Of a stretch of DNA of 64,000 nt, positions 24,967 through 52,690 are shown in pieces. A program made the position numbers and the translations under genes. The first letter of the stretch is position 1, and the number at the start of each line of letters is the position of its first letter. This stretch comes from Tomocerus qinae (taxonomy: Eukaryota > Arthropoda > Collembola > Entomobryomorpha > Tomoceridae): positions 110,391,375 through 110,455,374 of the forward strand of contig CM034546.1 in the NCBI GenBank assembly GCA_020055645.1, written 5' to 3'. Below the pieces are notes generated by a model that saw only the letters and a program-made list of their open reading frames with translations, had not been told where the DNA came from and made no database searches.

Positions 24967-26739
24967 TGTATTGGACGATTGTTTGCTCTAAGCTATTTTC
25001 TTTGCCGTCAATATTGTCAAAAATGGTGCAGTAATAAAGTTTTGAATAATTTCTTAGGTTCTAAATCGAGTATTAGTATAAAATGTTATGCATGTTTAGG
25101 GCCTAAAATAAATCATTTAACACTTTTACTTGCATTATAGTAGCATTGTAATTTAATATAATTTAATAATAGACAATTACAAAGTTCTTTCTTAACCCAG
25201 CTAAACTAGATTAATTCTAACCGGAATAATTCTGCAATTATATTCGGTACTCCCTCTTCAAAATGATCGTCTTCGCCATATTTTTCCCTCCGTCGACTAA
25301 CAATTAACAGATATTAATTTAAGTTAAAAACTAACAAATCAAATCAACAAATTAAGTTTATTTACATTTCAGTTTTCAACTATTATAACACTAATCAAAT
25401 ATCTTAATACATTACACTAAAGCCTAAACTATAGTTCCCGTTTCATCGTTAAGTTCACGTTTGATGACGTCAAAATGACGTCACTACAGTAATTTAAAAA
25501 ATTTTGAAATGTGATATGACGTCATTTTGACGTCACCAAACGTGAACTTAACGATGAAACGGGAACTATAGTTTAGGCTTAACCTTCTGCTAGACCTGTG
25601 CGGTGAATTAGTATGATTTGTAAAATAACCCAGGCAAGAACATGTTTCATTTCGCCAGAGAAGCCAATATTTCAACATAACATGTCAACATTGTACACTA
25701 TTTTGCCCCACTATAAATCTCTTATCACGCCACGTCTCGTCCACAACTCATGCCTACGGCAATGTGGGGTCACTTATCATTATTTAAGTAGTCTGACCTA
25801 ATATCTTCTACTTATGTGATTCATTCACCACTGCTTAAAATGGTTTATAGTTTTCATTGTTTTTACGCGAAAATAAATATTAATATAAATATCTTCAGAA
25901 ATAAAGATTTTACCCTCATTCAATTAGATGGGGCACTTCATGCTGAAAGGAAAATTGTATGAAAGTAAGTAGGATAATACAATGAAATAAAGTAACCACC
26001 GTACTATATGGTGGCCGATTTAACATCATTACATAATCTTTCAATGTTGCAAAATATAGGTTTCGAATGCCAAACTACTAGATTAATATTGATTATCTTT
26101 TTCAACTATTTATATTTTATAAAAACATAAACAAGGAGAGTAAATCATCTAACTAAACATTAAATTTATCTAAATACTATTTATAAGTATCTATCAGCTC
26201 AGCACACTATCGTAAGTGAGAATTAGAAATTATTTCCAAATCGTATAGAATTGTCTCGAATTACTGACATAAATGTAGCAAATAATTTTTACGCATACAA
26301 TTTCTAAGTATCATACATTCCTAATCCTAACCATAATCATAGAAATTAAGCACTTTCAATCTATACATGATATATACTTTAACATGCAAACTACTTACTT
26401 AGCTTATTAGTCAAAAACCTTCACCAATTAAAAGTACTTTCGAAATTCAAATATCTATCTCATGAATAAATACTGGCTACAATTAATTGTAAGTTGGCAC
26501 ACTTTTGTTTCAATTACATCGGAAAATTATTTTGTTTTTGGCAGATATTTTATATGCTATTCTGTTAGCCTACGGTCTAGTGTTTCGACAATTGAACAAT
26601 TATTAGGTAATTTCTACTACGTACCAAAACTTATTGAACTTCTTGACTCTAAAGTTAAAGACAAGTAAACTACATACTCTAGCAATTATTTAACGAATCT
26701 CGAATTATAGTGTTTTCGTCAAAAGATTTTGTCAGGAAA
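24967..26739. other. Spacer between convergent POLR3H and aPKC
   Basis: Non-coding AT-rich DNA, including the presumed aPKC 3' UTR at the right. It contains the palindromic element at 25420-25580, listed separately. A minus-strand AATAAA at 25363-25358 could serve aPKC, but this is weak. Confidence 0.5.
25420..25580. mobile_element. Palindromic element with four CRE-like TGACGTCA sites
   Basis: Arms 25420-25483 and 25517-25580 (64 bases each) are inverted copies with only one or two mismatches and a 33-base spacer. Each arm carries two TGACGTCA octamers, the consensus CREB/ATF site. The form suggests a fold-back MITE; a regulatory role is speculative. Confidence 0.65.
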
Positions 26740-41616
<14,877 letters not shown>

Positions 41617-43379
41617 ATTTAAAGCATGAAACAGTTTATGAATTCAAAACTGGATTTTTATATTTGAAGAGATTTAATTATTTATTATACACTAATCACA
41701 ACCTGAAACCGTGAATCCAAAATATATAAAGCCTAGTTGTAAAATGAAAATTAATGATTGATATGATTGCTGACAGCTGAGAATGGCAAAGACTAAAATT
41801 AATAAAAATTATTACTATTGACTATTATAATATTTCATTTCAATAGTATATTAAATTATAATAATGTCAAGTCAAGTCAAATGCTGAATGCTAAGTTTGA
41901 CTTTCAATGACAGCTGACGCTGTGATAATCTCCTCAAATATTAAATTCGTCAACCAACAGTCAATCCAAACTTCCGAACTATTCAAATAAAAATACGGTA
42001 TAAGAAATCAACATTACTACAAAAATGAAAATCTTTTTACAAAATTGAGAATATAAGTTATGATATAAACCGAAAAATGAAAAATGGAATGTAATGTAAG
42101 ATTATGCGAATGATTGTTTTGTGTTCGTGATTTGTGAATAATGAGCTCTCAAGAACAGGAAATAAACCCAGCCAAGTTTCTACATAACACATATCAAAAT
42201 CAACCGCGCTGTTGTAAATCAGCTGACTACAAAAACAATCTTTCAAACAGCTTCATTCAACTATGTTTTCCTATTTCCTTCCCCAGGTCCCCCAATGAAT
42301 GACTAATAAACCATTGCTCTTGCCATACGTAATTCGTAGTAGCGTGTTGCATTTACATATTTATTACGTATATCACGTAATTAGTACCACCTTAAGTACC
42401 CAACCTACGCCGAGGATGATTATTCGGAGGGTCACATATTCATATTGGTAGTAACAAATTAACTGTAACACAAACAAACAAATACATATGATCATAATTC
42501 TCCGCTTTTATTTTACAGCTTTGTGCTCAAAAATATGTCTCAATCCTTTAACCATAATTCAAAAATCATATACTAACATGTATTTTGTCTAGCTAGGTAT
42601 TCAAATTTTCATGATTTGTTAGCATTAAACTGAGTGAGATTACACAGCATAAAGGCATAACAATAGCAGCAGCAAAAAGCTTTCGAAGGGCCAACATTAA
42701 CACCTTTTTTGTGTCGAGACAGTCACATGCAATGACTGAAGAATTTTACTTACATTTTGTACAAAAATAATCAAAGACCCAAAGCGCTAAAAATGTGCTT
42801 TAGTTACTTTCATTCAATAGCTGTCTGAGGAATATCTGAAAGGTACCGAACACGAGAGTAAGCATTGTTCATTAAGGCATTGAAATTATTACAGTACAAT
42901 ATTGTTAATAGACAAACAATAATATCTTTAACAAACCTAGATATTCAACTACAAAGACAACTAAAAATTATAAACTACAACAATAAAACAGCAAATAGTA
43001 AAAAAAGATAATTAAAACTACACTACAGTACAATAATATAAATTATAAATACAATCTAAGCATATTATAAACATTATTGTTTAATATATTATTAATAATG
43101 TATTATTAATAATGTTATTTTATAATATTATTATTCAAACATTCATCCATATTATTAATAAATTCAATAAGAGAAGGTTCGGATTATTGACTATTAAAGA
43201 TATACGTACGCAGCTACAAAAAATGAAGACAGCATGCAAAAGGACAGTCATGATTATTTCTTGTCACTTAATGTTAGTCCATTTAACTTGTAAAATGAGA
43301 ATAATAGTTGTTACAAAGTAGAATAAATATCTATTCACAGTCTATAAGTCTATTGCTAAGTAAAGCAAATCGAAATATT
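41617..43379. other. aPKC upstream region and BMP receptor 3' flank
   Basis: About 1.8 kb between the aPKC start and the receptor stop. It should contain the aPKC promoter and 5' UTR and the receptor 3' UTR. A very AT-rich part at about 43050-43150 has alternating ATTATTAAT runs. No coding exon recognised. Confidence 0.5.
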
Positions 43380-46300
43380 TTATACAATGACGGTGTCCAA
43401 CACACCTTTACACTTTTCTTGTGCAATAATAGCAATGGATTTCTTAACTCGGAGGGCTGAAAGTCGAACAGACGGGTTTTGATGCCAACATTCCTTGATC
43501 AGTCGGTTAAAAGAGGACAAAACCTACAAGACATTATTTTTGGTTACAATTAGCACAACCAAGAAAAAACACTGATAAAAACTAATAATAATATTTTTCG
43601 CAAATTTTTACAGAGCCTGCAAAAATGTGAATGTATTCATAGACATACTTTCTTTCAAATTTTACGGGTTAGAAATACGTATCATTTGCTTACCGAATCC
43701 GACACCCAACGATTAGGTATTTCTGGTCGGAAGCCATCAACACAAACTACTTTTCTCATTTCTTCAAAGGATGGATCAGCTGGTACAATATCATAAAATG
43801 GAGGCTGGTAGTCCTCTGAGATTCCTTGAGAAACTGTCCGACGAGTCATTTCCCAAAGTACCAAGGCAAATGCATACATGTCCACACGACGAAATCCATC
43901 AAAGGAATTAGTGTTGATGCTGTAAATATAAAAATAATTTAATATATTGGAATGCATATATTCTACTTAACACTTAACCTTTAGTACAATTTTCTGTTAT
44001 ATTCAAGGAAATCAATCATAAAAAGAAATTAAAAAAATTATCAATATTAATTTTAATTACCTTTCATCTAGTACTTCTGGGGCCATGTAACGCCTTGTTC
44101 CTACTTTAGGATTTGGAAACACATTTAACTCTCCTGTGTCTCTTTTATGTGTCACCGCTAATCCAAAATCTGCAATTACACACATTTCATTTGAACTCAC
44201 CAAAATGTTTTTGGATTTGATGTCTCTGTGGGCGATTCCTGGTCGACTCTAAAATAGAATTTTCAACACTATTACCAAACCATACATCGTATAATGCGTT
44301 GTTTTTGTATAAGAATGCTACTAACAATACCCGATTATAAAAAAACTTAATACACATTAAAAACATAATGAAATAATACCTCAGTTCCAACCATTTCACT
44401 ATGCAAAAAAGCCAATCCATTCGCCATTGAGTATGCAAATTTCAGAAGTTGAGTATGGTTCAGGGTTTTCTTGTTCAAAAAGTCATACAATGATCCATTT
44501 CTATGATAGTGTGTAACAAGCCAAAGCTGTGTCATTGAATTTCGAGAAGTCATATCTGATCCATAAAATCCAAGGATGTTATTGTGGCGAAGCATTACAG
44601 TACTGTAAATTTCAGTTTCTCTAATCCAAGAAGCTTCATCTCTAGTTGAAAAAATCTTCACAGCAACGCTTTCGCAGTTCCATACAGCACGCCAAACCTC
44701 CCCATAACGACCTTTCCCTATGCATTCCATAAGCTGGATATTTTTAGCTAATGTCCTCTGAATCAATAATGGAAGTCCAGAACCACTGCCAGAAGTCATG
44801 GACCCATCTAAGTATTCTTTTAATGTACTGTCACCAGCGGCTTTAGCTTGTAATTGGTCTTCTCCGAGTGGATAAAAGTTTTCTCTGTGCGCCTTCATTA
44901 GTTCTGCCATCCGCTTTTTATGGGTGTGGCGAAACATTTTAATTGTAACGACAATGATGACCAAAATTATAATCATCATAAATCCAAATGCCGCAATATA
45001 GACAACTGCATTGGTCGATAATCCCGCAGCACTTGACGTTAATTCATCTATAATTTAAAAAATCGATTTCAAATAGGCCACGTTATCAGATATTAGAAAT
45101 TAAAATTAGGTTAGGTTTAGGTATAATGTTAACGAATACAATATGATCCATGCATTCCTTATTTAAAAACCAAATATAATCTCAACGATATTGAAAACAT
45201 TGGATTGAAAATAGGAGCAAGGGGTACGAAATTCTTTGAGGATTTTAGATAGAGATTTGGCTTGCCAAAGGAACTTGTAAAATCTATTGTTGATTCTGTA
45301 CTAAAAGGATCATGCAAAATCTTACATAATCATCTTTATCATTACAATATTCATAACTTTATACTGATAATTTTGTCATGCGAATTATTTATCTTTAGTT
45401 TTCGTTGTATTGTGTTAATAGTTTTATTACCTAGTACTGTGTCTAACTGGCAATTCTATATGGTAAGCATCGGGGTTGTCGTCCCAGCTGAGACTATAAG
45501 CCTCCCTTTACCATAAGCCGTAGCTCACTTATTCCGTCTTCCCCGGTAATGCTAACTAACAGCCGTTTTAACTGAGAGTGTGCAAGTTCCACCCTCGACC
45601 TGACTCCTACAAAAACGACGGCCGACTACATGGGGCCCAGCCCAACATCCACAAACACGACAGCCGACTACTTGGGGCCCAACATCCACCAACACAACAG
45701 CCGATTACATGAGACCCCACACCCACCGACACGACAGCCTACTACATGATACCCAACACCCATCAACACGACAGCCGATTACATGGGACCCGACACCCAC
45801 CAACACGACAGCCGATTACATCGGTCCCGACACCCACCAACACGACAGCAGATTACATGAGACCCCACACCCATCAATACGACATCCGTCCAAGTGAGGC
45901 CCGACACCCACAAACCTGGCAGCCGACTACATGGGTCCCGACACCCACCAACACGACAGCCGACTACATGGGACCCACCAACGAGACAGCCGACTACATG
46001 GGACCCGACACCCACCAACACGACAGCCGACTACATGGGATCCGACATATACCAACACGACAGCCGACTACATGGGACCCGACACCCACCAACACGACAG
46101 CCGACTTCATGGGACCTTCATGAGAATCCATAGGAAAGGCAATTGAACTTTTTAAAGCCCATTTTCCACTTTGACTATCAAAATGAAGACAAAGTGAGCG
46201 CGCGGTATCTCAGCAACCTTTGGACCGATTTACCCCAAAATCTATAGGGATCGTCAGTGGTCCATAGGCAATGTTTTTGTTAAGTTTGGTCAACTTCCGT

Positions 46301-49300
46301 CATTGCGTTTGAAAATTATCGTGGGTACGGAAACAGAAAAAATAAACTGATTAATGTTGACTATGGAAATCAGCAGAAAATCAAAATGGATTAATATTGA
46401 CTATCAAAATCAACAGAAAACCAAAATTGATTAATATTGACTATCAAAATCAACAGAAAATCAAAATTGATTAATGTTAACTATGAAAACCAACCGAAAA
46501 TCAAAATTGATTAATTTTGACTATGAAAATCAACAGAAAAACAAAATTGATCAATGTTGAATATGAAAATCAAAAAAAATCAAAATTGATTATTGTTGAC
46601 TATGAAAATCAACAAATATCTAAATTTGATTGATTATGAGTAAATTAAAATCGGTTAGGTTAAAATTGACTATCAAAATTAAAAAGAAATCGAAAGATGG
46701 AAATTTGACTATAAAATTGAATATAAATCTAAAATAGATTTATTTCTATCGTCTAATACTTTTTATCCGATTTTATTTGCTTTATTATAAAATTATGAAA
46801 TTAGTAGAAGCGGAGTAAAATATTTTATACTATCATTCTAACAATTTATAGGAAACGCAATTGAACTTTTTTAATGCCCATTTTTAACTTTGACTATCAA
46901 AATGAAGACAAAGTGAGGGCGCGGTATCTAAGCAACCAACTAACCCCAAAATCAATAGGGATCGTCAGCGGTCCATAGGCATTGTTTCTGCCAAGTTTGG
47001 TCAACTTCCGTCATTGCGTTCGAAAGTTATCGTGGGTACGGACGGACGGACAGACTGTGCGATTCTATAAGCTGCCTTATTCAGGCGAGCTAAAACCTAC
47101 AGCAAGCCGTAACAGAAGGTCGCCTGAATAAAGGTTACAGTGTACACATTTTGGTAAACGAAAAGTACTCGAACGTAATACAAAACCGAGCGTACAGATT
47201 TTGATTAAACTTTCAGAGTTGTAGCTACGACATATTAAAAATTCAGACATTGATATTGTAAGGAAACGAAGCTATATCATTTGAAAAATCAACAGGAAAT
47301 CAAAATTGATAATTGTTTACTATGAAAATGAACATAAATCAAAATAATTGATAATTGTTGACTATGAAAATGAACATAAATCAAAATAATTGATAATTGT
47401 TGACTATGAAAATCAACAGAAAATCAAAAGTGATAATTATTGACTATAAAAATCAACAGAATGTCTAAATAGATTAATGATGACTATCATTAATCTATTT
47501 ACGTTAATTTGGCTATCAATTTAAATATAAATGCGAAATATATTTATTTCCGTCCTATAATGATTATTTTCAGGTTTTATTTACGTTATTATAGCATTTT
47601 AAATTTGGTAGAAGCGGAGTTACATATTTTATAATTTAGTTAACAATTTATAGGAAACGCAATTGAATTTTTATGGTCCATTTTCGGCTTTGACTATCAA
47701 ATAAAGACAAAGTGAGCGTGCGGTGTTTCAGCAATTTATAAACCGATTTGAACCAAAATCAATAGGGTTCGTCACCACTCCGTAGGCATTGCTTATGCTT
47801 AATTTGGTAAACTTCGGTTAATGCGTTCGAAAGGTATCGTGGGTCCGGACGGACGCATGGACAGACTGTGCGGTTCTATAAGCTGCCTTAATCAGGCGAG
47901 CTAAAAATGCGAAATATATTTATTTCTGTCCTATTGTAGTTATTTTCCAGTTTTATTTACTTCATTAAAAAATCTTAAATTTGGTCGAAGCGGAGTGAGA
48001 TATTTTATACTATGACGGAAACAGTTTATAGGAAACGGAATTGAAGTACGCTCATTTTCTACTTAGAGTATCAAAATGAACACGAAGTGAGCGCGCGGTT
48101 TCTCAGCAACCAATGGACCCATTTACCCTAAAATCAATAGGGATCGTCAGTGGTCCATAAGCATTGTTTTTGCCAAGTTTAGTCAGTATCTGTAATTGCA
48201 TTCGAACGTTATCGTGGGGACGGACGGAACGACGGAATTACATTCAGACTGTGCGGTTGTGTAGGTGTAGTTTTCACGGGGTAATTATACGTAGAATTTT
48301 GAAGTGTAATTGTACGGCAAGTGGCATTTTGACATTCAATCCAGGGGGTACCTTCATGGTGGGTTACGGGTAACTAAACACTCCTTTGATGTTAGTACTC
48401 CTTAAGCTACTCTATGATCCTTTCAGTATTGTACTCCACACTTACTCCATATTCTACTCTACACATACTCCATATTCTACTCCACACATATTTCATATTC
48501 TACTCTACACTTACTCCATCTTCTACTCCACACTAATTTCATATTCTACTCCACACTAATTTCATATTCTACTCCACACTAATTTCATATTCTACTCCAC
48601 ATTAATTTCATATTCTACTCCACACTAATTTCATATTCTACTCCATACTTCCATACTTACTCCATATTCCACTCCACACTCAGTCCATATTGTACTCCTC
48701 ACTTACTCCATATTCTACTCCACAATTACTCAATATTCTACTCCATACTTACTCCATATTCTACTCCACACTTACTCCATACTCTACTCCACACTTACTC
48801 CATATTCTACTCCATATTCTACTCCATACTTACTCCATATTCTACTCCACACTTACTCCATATTCTACTCCACACTTACTCCATATTCTACTCCATATTC
48901 TACTCCATATTCTACTCCATATTCTACTCCACACTTACTCCATATTCTACTCCACACTTACTCCATATTCTACTCCACACTTACTCCATATTCTACTCCA
49001 TATTCTACTCTACATTGATTAGAATAAATTTTACAAATTTTATGCTTGAAATTTTTGAAATTTTTAAGGAATTCAAGCGTTCTGTTACTTCCCCGTCCGT
49101 AGGACGGGTAACTTTACTAGTTATCAATATCATTTGATAACAGTAATGAAATTCATATTAGTAAAATAATCCTAACCGCTTTTGGCCATTGGAGGTAGAT
49201 CCGGAAAATCTCCGTCGTTGCAGTAATTCTTTTCATCACAGCAAACTATCGTATAAGTACCAGTGTATTCATAATCAGGGCTGCTTTCATTGTGGGCTTG

Positions 49301-49994
49301 TTTTGAGGCTTTTGTATGTTTTCTCGTGCTGCACATGATGGAAATTGTTTCCGCATTAGTAATGCAACCCCGAGAGGTGCGCTCCACGCCCATACTGTCC
49401 CGCGTCCTTGACTTCCAACACTTGAGTAGCACAAGAAATGTTTTTGGTAAAAAGACTAAATAGATGAAACATTATAGAATATTTATAGACATTTCGATGG
49501 CAATAAATACCTTAACAGCGTCGCGGCACACATGTGGTGCTGAACAAGTTGGTGCTTCACATGAATGGCAGAGAAGCCGTCCAGGCTTTCCATTTAAGGC
49601 TTTTTCAAGCAGTCCTGGTCCACTATTAGCTCCACCATTTGTTCTTAAACTAGAACTAAAAAAATCATCCCCAAATCGTTCCGAAGGATCAGTGTCCTCT
49701 TCAGTGGCAACAGCCTCTTCAAAAATTAGCTGTTTTTTCGGTACTTTCCCCAACTTAACCTCAAATTGGCCTCCTATCGTTTCCCCTAAAACAATTTAAT
49801 AGGTAAGACCAATAAAGCGATTAGCGAACCATCAAGTTTGTCTCTAGTCATCTGAACATTTATTATATAATTTGTTATGATACGTAATATGATTAGGAAT
49901 AATAAAACGTAAGATAGAGTAATATTTTCCTACCAGTAGAGGAATTAATCCTTAAGACAAATAGAGGCAAGATGATGATCCATATCCGAAACAT
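43380..49994 (-). CDS. sax: BMP type I receptor, Saxophone/ALK1-ALK2 type
   Basis: Seven coding exons: 49994-49934, 49785-49511, 49420-49177, 45047-44380, 44248-44061, 43919-43694, 43523-43380; 1,806 nt, 601 residues. This Ser/Thr kinase receptor binds BMP ligands with a type II receptor and phosphorylates receptor Smads. A signal peptide ([14 protein letters not shown]) is followed by an unusually long acidic stretch (about 20-100), then the cysteine-rich ligand-binding domain ([11 protein letters not shown] to [10 protein letters not shown]). One transmembrane helix (about 206-228) precedes the GS box [11 protein letters not shown] and the kinase ([38 protein letters not shown]). EDYQPPFYD and IPNRW match the ALK1/ALK2 group better than the ALK3/6 or ALK4/5 groups. 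Kinase residues look intact. The 4.1-kb intron 45048-49176 is full of tandem repeats. Confidence 0.95.
45610..46115. repeat. 37-bp minisatellite in BMP receptor intron
   Basis: About 13-14 tandem copies of a GC-rich 37-base unit (containing CACGACAGCCGACTACATGG). The spacing is 37 between successive CGACAGCCGAC at 46021, 46058 and 46095. A related degenerate run occurs at 50735-50830, upstream of the gene. All overlapping open frames here follow from the repeat lacking stops. Confidence 0.9.
46128..46640. repeat. Truncated repeated-element tail plus 40-bp minisatellite
   Basis: 46128-46330 matches the tail module of the repeated element (GAAGACAAAGTGAGCGCGCG, GGGATCGTCAG, ATCGTGGGTACGG) but stops before the GGAC run. 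It is followed at about 46345-46640 by diverged copies of the 40-base unit (GATTAATGTTGACTATGAAA). Confidence 0.8.
46850..47095 (+). mobile_element. Repeated-element tail module
   Basis: Tail module with ATAGGAAACGCAATTG, AGACAAAGTGAG, a GGACGGACGGACAGACTGTG run, and terminal TTATTCAGGCGAGCTAAAA. It abuts head-to-tail the complete element starting at 47096. Confidence 0.8.
47096..47906 (+). mobile_element. Complete copy of the Helentron/DINE-like element
   Basis: The copy starts CCTACAGCAAGCCGTAACAG and ends TCAGGCGAGCTAAAA. Order: head (47096-47285) with inverted end motif TCGCCTGAATAA, internal 40-base minisatellite (about 47285-47500), tail (about 47500-47906) with GGACGGACGCATGGACAGAC. 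The subterminal inverted repeat, the internal minisatellite and the GGAC/AGAC tetranucleotide run resemble non-autonomous Helitron-like elements such as DINE-1; the classification is inference. No open frame. Confidence 0.65.
48020..48270 (+). mobile_element. Diverged repeated-element tail module
   Basis: A tail module (GGAAACGGAATTG, GTGAGCGCGCGG, GGGATCGTCAGTGG, GGACGGACGG) whose 3' end has decayed: the CAGGCGAGCT terminus is missing after GACTGTGCGGTT. Confidence 0.75.
48430..49015. repeat. 23-bp minisatellite
   Basis: A long tandem array based on ACTCCATATTCTACTCCACACTT (a 23-base period made of two similar half units), inside the BMP receptor intron. The 110-codon frame at 48690-49022 is a translation of the array and is not a gene. 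Confidence 0.9.
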
Positions 49995-50934
49995 ATTTGC
50001 GTGGACCTTCGTCTGATTGTCAATGTTTATAGCCAAATTCTTTTAATAATGTAATGTAACTACAAAAAAATGACAAGTAACAACTTAATGAATAGCTATT
50101 TTTTGCCAGTGGAACGGATACTGAAGTGAAAACTGAACAACTGAATGTGATTTACGCTGCGAGTGGGCAAATCTCTACTGGAGCCTTTACCTTCCCACCT
50201 TGACCACAAGTGACAAGACTGGTTTGCCAATTCTATTTCTATAATACAGAGCTGGGATCGAATGGACAAACGAGAAACACAGATGACAGACAACGAATAA
50301 AATATAGTATTTTTATTGTTGATGTTGATAGATTTCAGATGACGTGAAACGCAAAGTTCGAATGAGTAATCTCTTTTAACCTTAACTAGCAATTCAGGAT
50401 TCAGCCAACAGTCAAGTACACGAATAAATTTCTCATTTTTACAAAAAGTCAAACTTTGAACTTCAACTATCTTAATTGTTGAAATACGTTTTGAACCAAT
50501 AATTGGTTATTATGTCGTTCAAAAATTAAACGATTCAAATTATTCAAAACTTACATGAAATACGAAAAACCAAAGAATCAAAAGTTTATTTACTAATAAA
50601 TTGATGAATAGTTTTGATTTTGAATTTCACAACATCGCCAGCCCAAGTACAAAATTACACCGATAGATGGTATAAAACCATTTCCATTGAATTGATAACG
50701 TTAAGATATGACAAAACAACGGTTCATCCTATCTACCCGACACCCGACAGCCAACTACCAGACACCCAAAACCCTGCCGCCCGACACCCGACAGCTAACT
50801 ACCCAACACCCGATGCCCAACCAACTGACACCTATGAAAACAGCTATGAAACTATGTCTGCCTAAGTGTTTCCCATATTTCTTGGAGGCCTAAATCTAAA
50901 CTTGAGTTGGGAAATCGGATTGTCAGAAACCTTA
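49995..50934. other. BMP receptor upstream region
   Basis: Presumed promoter and 5' UTR of the receptor, AT-rich. A degenerate CCCGACACCCGACAGC run at 50735-50830 resembles the 37-bp minisatellite. No coding exon was recognised. Confidence 0.5.
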
Positions 50935-52405
50935 GAGTGAGTTTTAATATATGACATTGAAAAAGTTTCAAAATTAAAGTTGGTCCTAGACCCCTCAACC
51001 GACCCAGTTTAGGGCTCTGCATTCTCCAAACGATTTTTTAAGATAGGTTATAGGTATAACACTCCCTTAGCGAACCGTATTGACAAAAATTGAGTTGCAA
51101 TATATGACAGATATTGAAAAATTTTGGAAATTAAAGTTGGTCCTAGACCCCTCAACCGACCCAGTTTTGGGCTCTGCATTCTCCAAACGATTTTTTAAGA
51201 TTGGTATAACACTCCCTTATCGACCCGTATGGCCATAAATTGTATTGCAATATATGACATTGAACAATTTTGGAAATTAAAGTTGGTCCTAGACCCCTCA
51301 ACCGACCCAGTTTTGGGCTCTGCATTCTCCAAACGATTTTTTAAGATTGGTATAACACTACCTTATCGACCCGTATGGCCATAAATTGTATTGCAATATA
51401 TGACATTGAAAAATTTTGGAAATTAAAGTTGGTCCTAGACCCCTCAACCGACCCAGTTTTGGGCTCTGCATTCTCCAAACGATTTTTTAAGATAGTTATG
51501 ACACTCCCTTAGCGAACCGTATTGCCAAAATTTGAGTGGCAATATATGACATTAAAAAATTTTGGAAATTAAAGTTGGTCCTAGACCCCTCAACCGACCC
51601 AGTTTTGGGCTCTGCATTCTCCAAACGATTTTTTAAGATTGGTATAACACTCCCTTATCGACCCGTATGGCCATAAATTGTATTGCAATATATGACATTG
51701 AAAAATTTTGGAAATTAAAGTTGGTCCTAGACCCCTCAACCGACCCAGTTTTGGGCTCTGCATTCTCCAAACGATTTTTTAAGATAGTTATGACACTCCC
51801 TTAGCGAACCGTATTGCCAAAATTTGAGTGGCAATATATGACATTAAAAAATTTTGGAAATTAAAGTTGGTCCTAGACCCCTCAACCGTCCCAGTTTTGG
51901 TCTCTGCATTCTCCAAACGATTTTTTAAGATTGGTATGACACTCCCTTAGCGAACCGTATGGCCATAAATTGAGTTGCAATATATGACATTGAAAAATTT
52001 TGGAAATTAAAGTTGGTCCTAGACCCCTCAATCGACCCAGTTTTGGGCTCTGCATTCTCCAAACGATTTTTTAAGATAGTTATGACACTCCCTTATCGAC
52101 CCGTATGGCCATAAATTGTATTGCAATATATGACATTGAACAATTTTGGAAATTAAAGTTGGTCCTAGACCCCTCAACCGACCCAGTTTTGGGCTCTGCA
52201 TTCTCCAAACGATTTTTTAAGATAGTTATGACACTCCCTTAGCGAACTGTATGGCCATAAATTGAGTTGCAATATATGAGATTGAAAAATTTTGGAAATT
52301 AAAATTGGTCCTAGACCCCTCAACCGACCCAGTTTTGGGCTCTGCATTCTCCAAACGATTTTTTAAGATTGGTATGACACTCCCTTAGCGAACCGTATTG
52401 CCAAA
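50935..52405 (+). repeat. 146-bp satellite array, orientation 1
   Basis: Ten tandem copies; TGGTCCTAGA recurs at 50981, 51138, 51284, 51430, 51576, 51722, 51868, 52014, 52160 and 52306. The period is 146 except one 157-base step. Units differ by a few bases and include TTGGGCTCTGCATTCTCC and AACGATTTTTTAAGAT. No coding potential. Confidence 0.97.
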
Positions 52406-52463
52406 AATTAAAGTGGAATGTATGCCAATTATTTACATTTCACCTAAATCTTTGGGAACAAGG

Positions 52464-52648
52464 TCCGCTAAGGGAGTGTCATACCTATCTTAAAAAATCG
52501 TTTGGAGAATGCAGAGCCCAAAACTGGGTCGGTTGAGGGGTCTAGGACCAACTTTAATTTCCAAAATTTTTTAATGTCATATATTGCAACTCAAATTTTG
52601 GCCATACGGTTCGCTAAGGGAGTGTCATAACTATCTTAAAAATCGTTT
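52464..52648 (-). repeat. 146-bp satellite, inverted fragment
   Basis: About 1.25 copies of the same satellite in reverse orientation, separated from the first array by about 58 bases of unrelated sequence, so the array switches direction here. It ends in AAAAATCGTTT. Confidence 0.95.
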
Positions 52649-52690
52649 ACCTACATACCTACATACCTACATACATACCTACATATAAAA
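52646..52690. repeat. CTACATAC microsatellite
   Basis: A short tandem run of ACCTACAT/ACATACCT units directly at the end of the inverted satellite fragment, before an element head module. Confidence 0.85.

Noticed and set aside
45709..46146. Several overlapping plus- and minus-strand open frames of 62-125 codons
   Set aside because: They are translations of the 37-bp minisatellite, open in several frames because the unit lacks stops; no start, domain or codon signal supports a protein.
48690..49022. 110-codon plus-strand frame
   Set aside because: Pure translation of the 23-bp array inside an intron of the BMP receptor.
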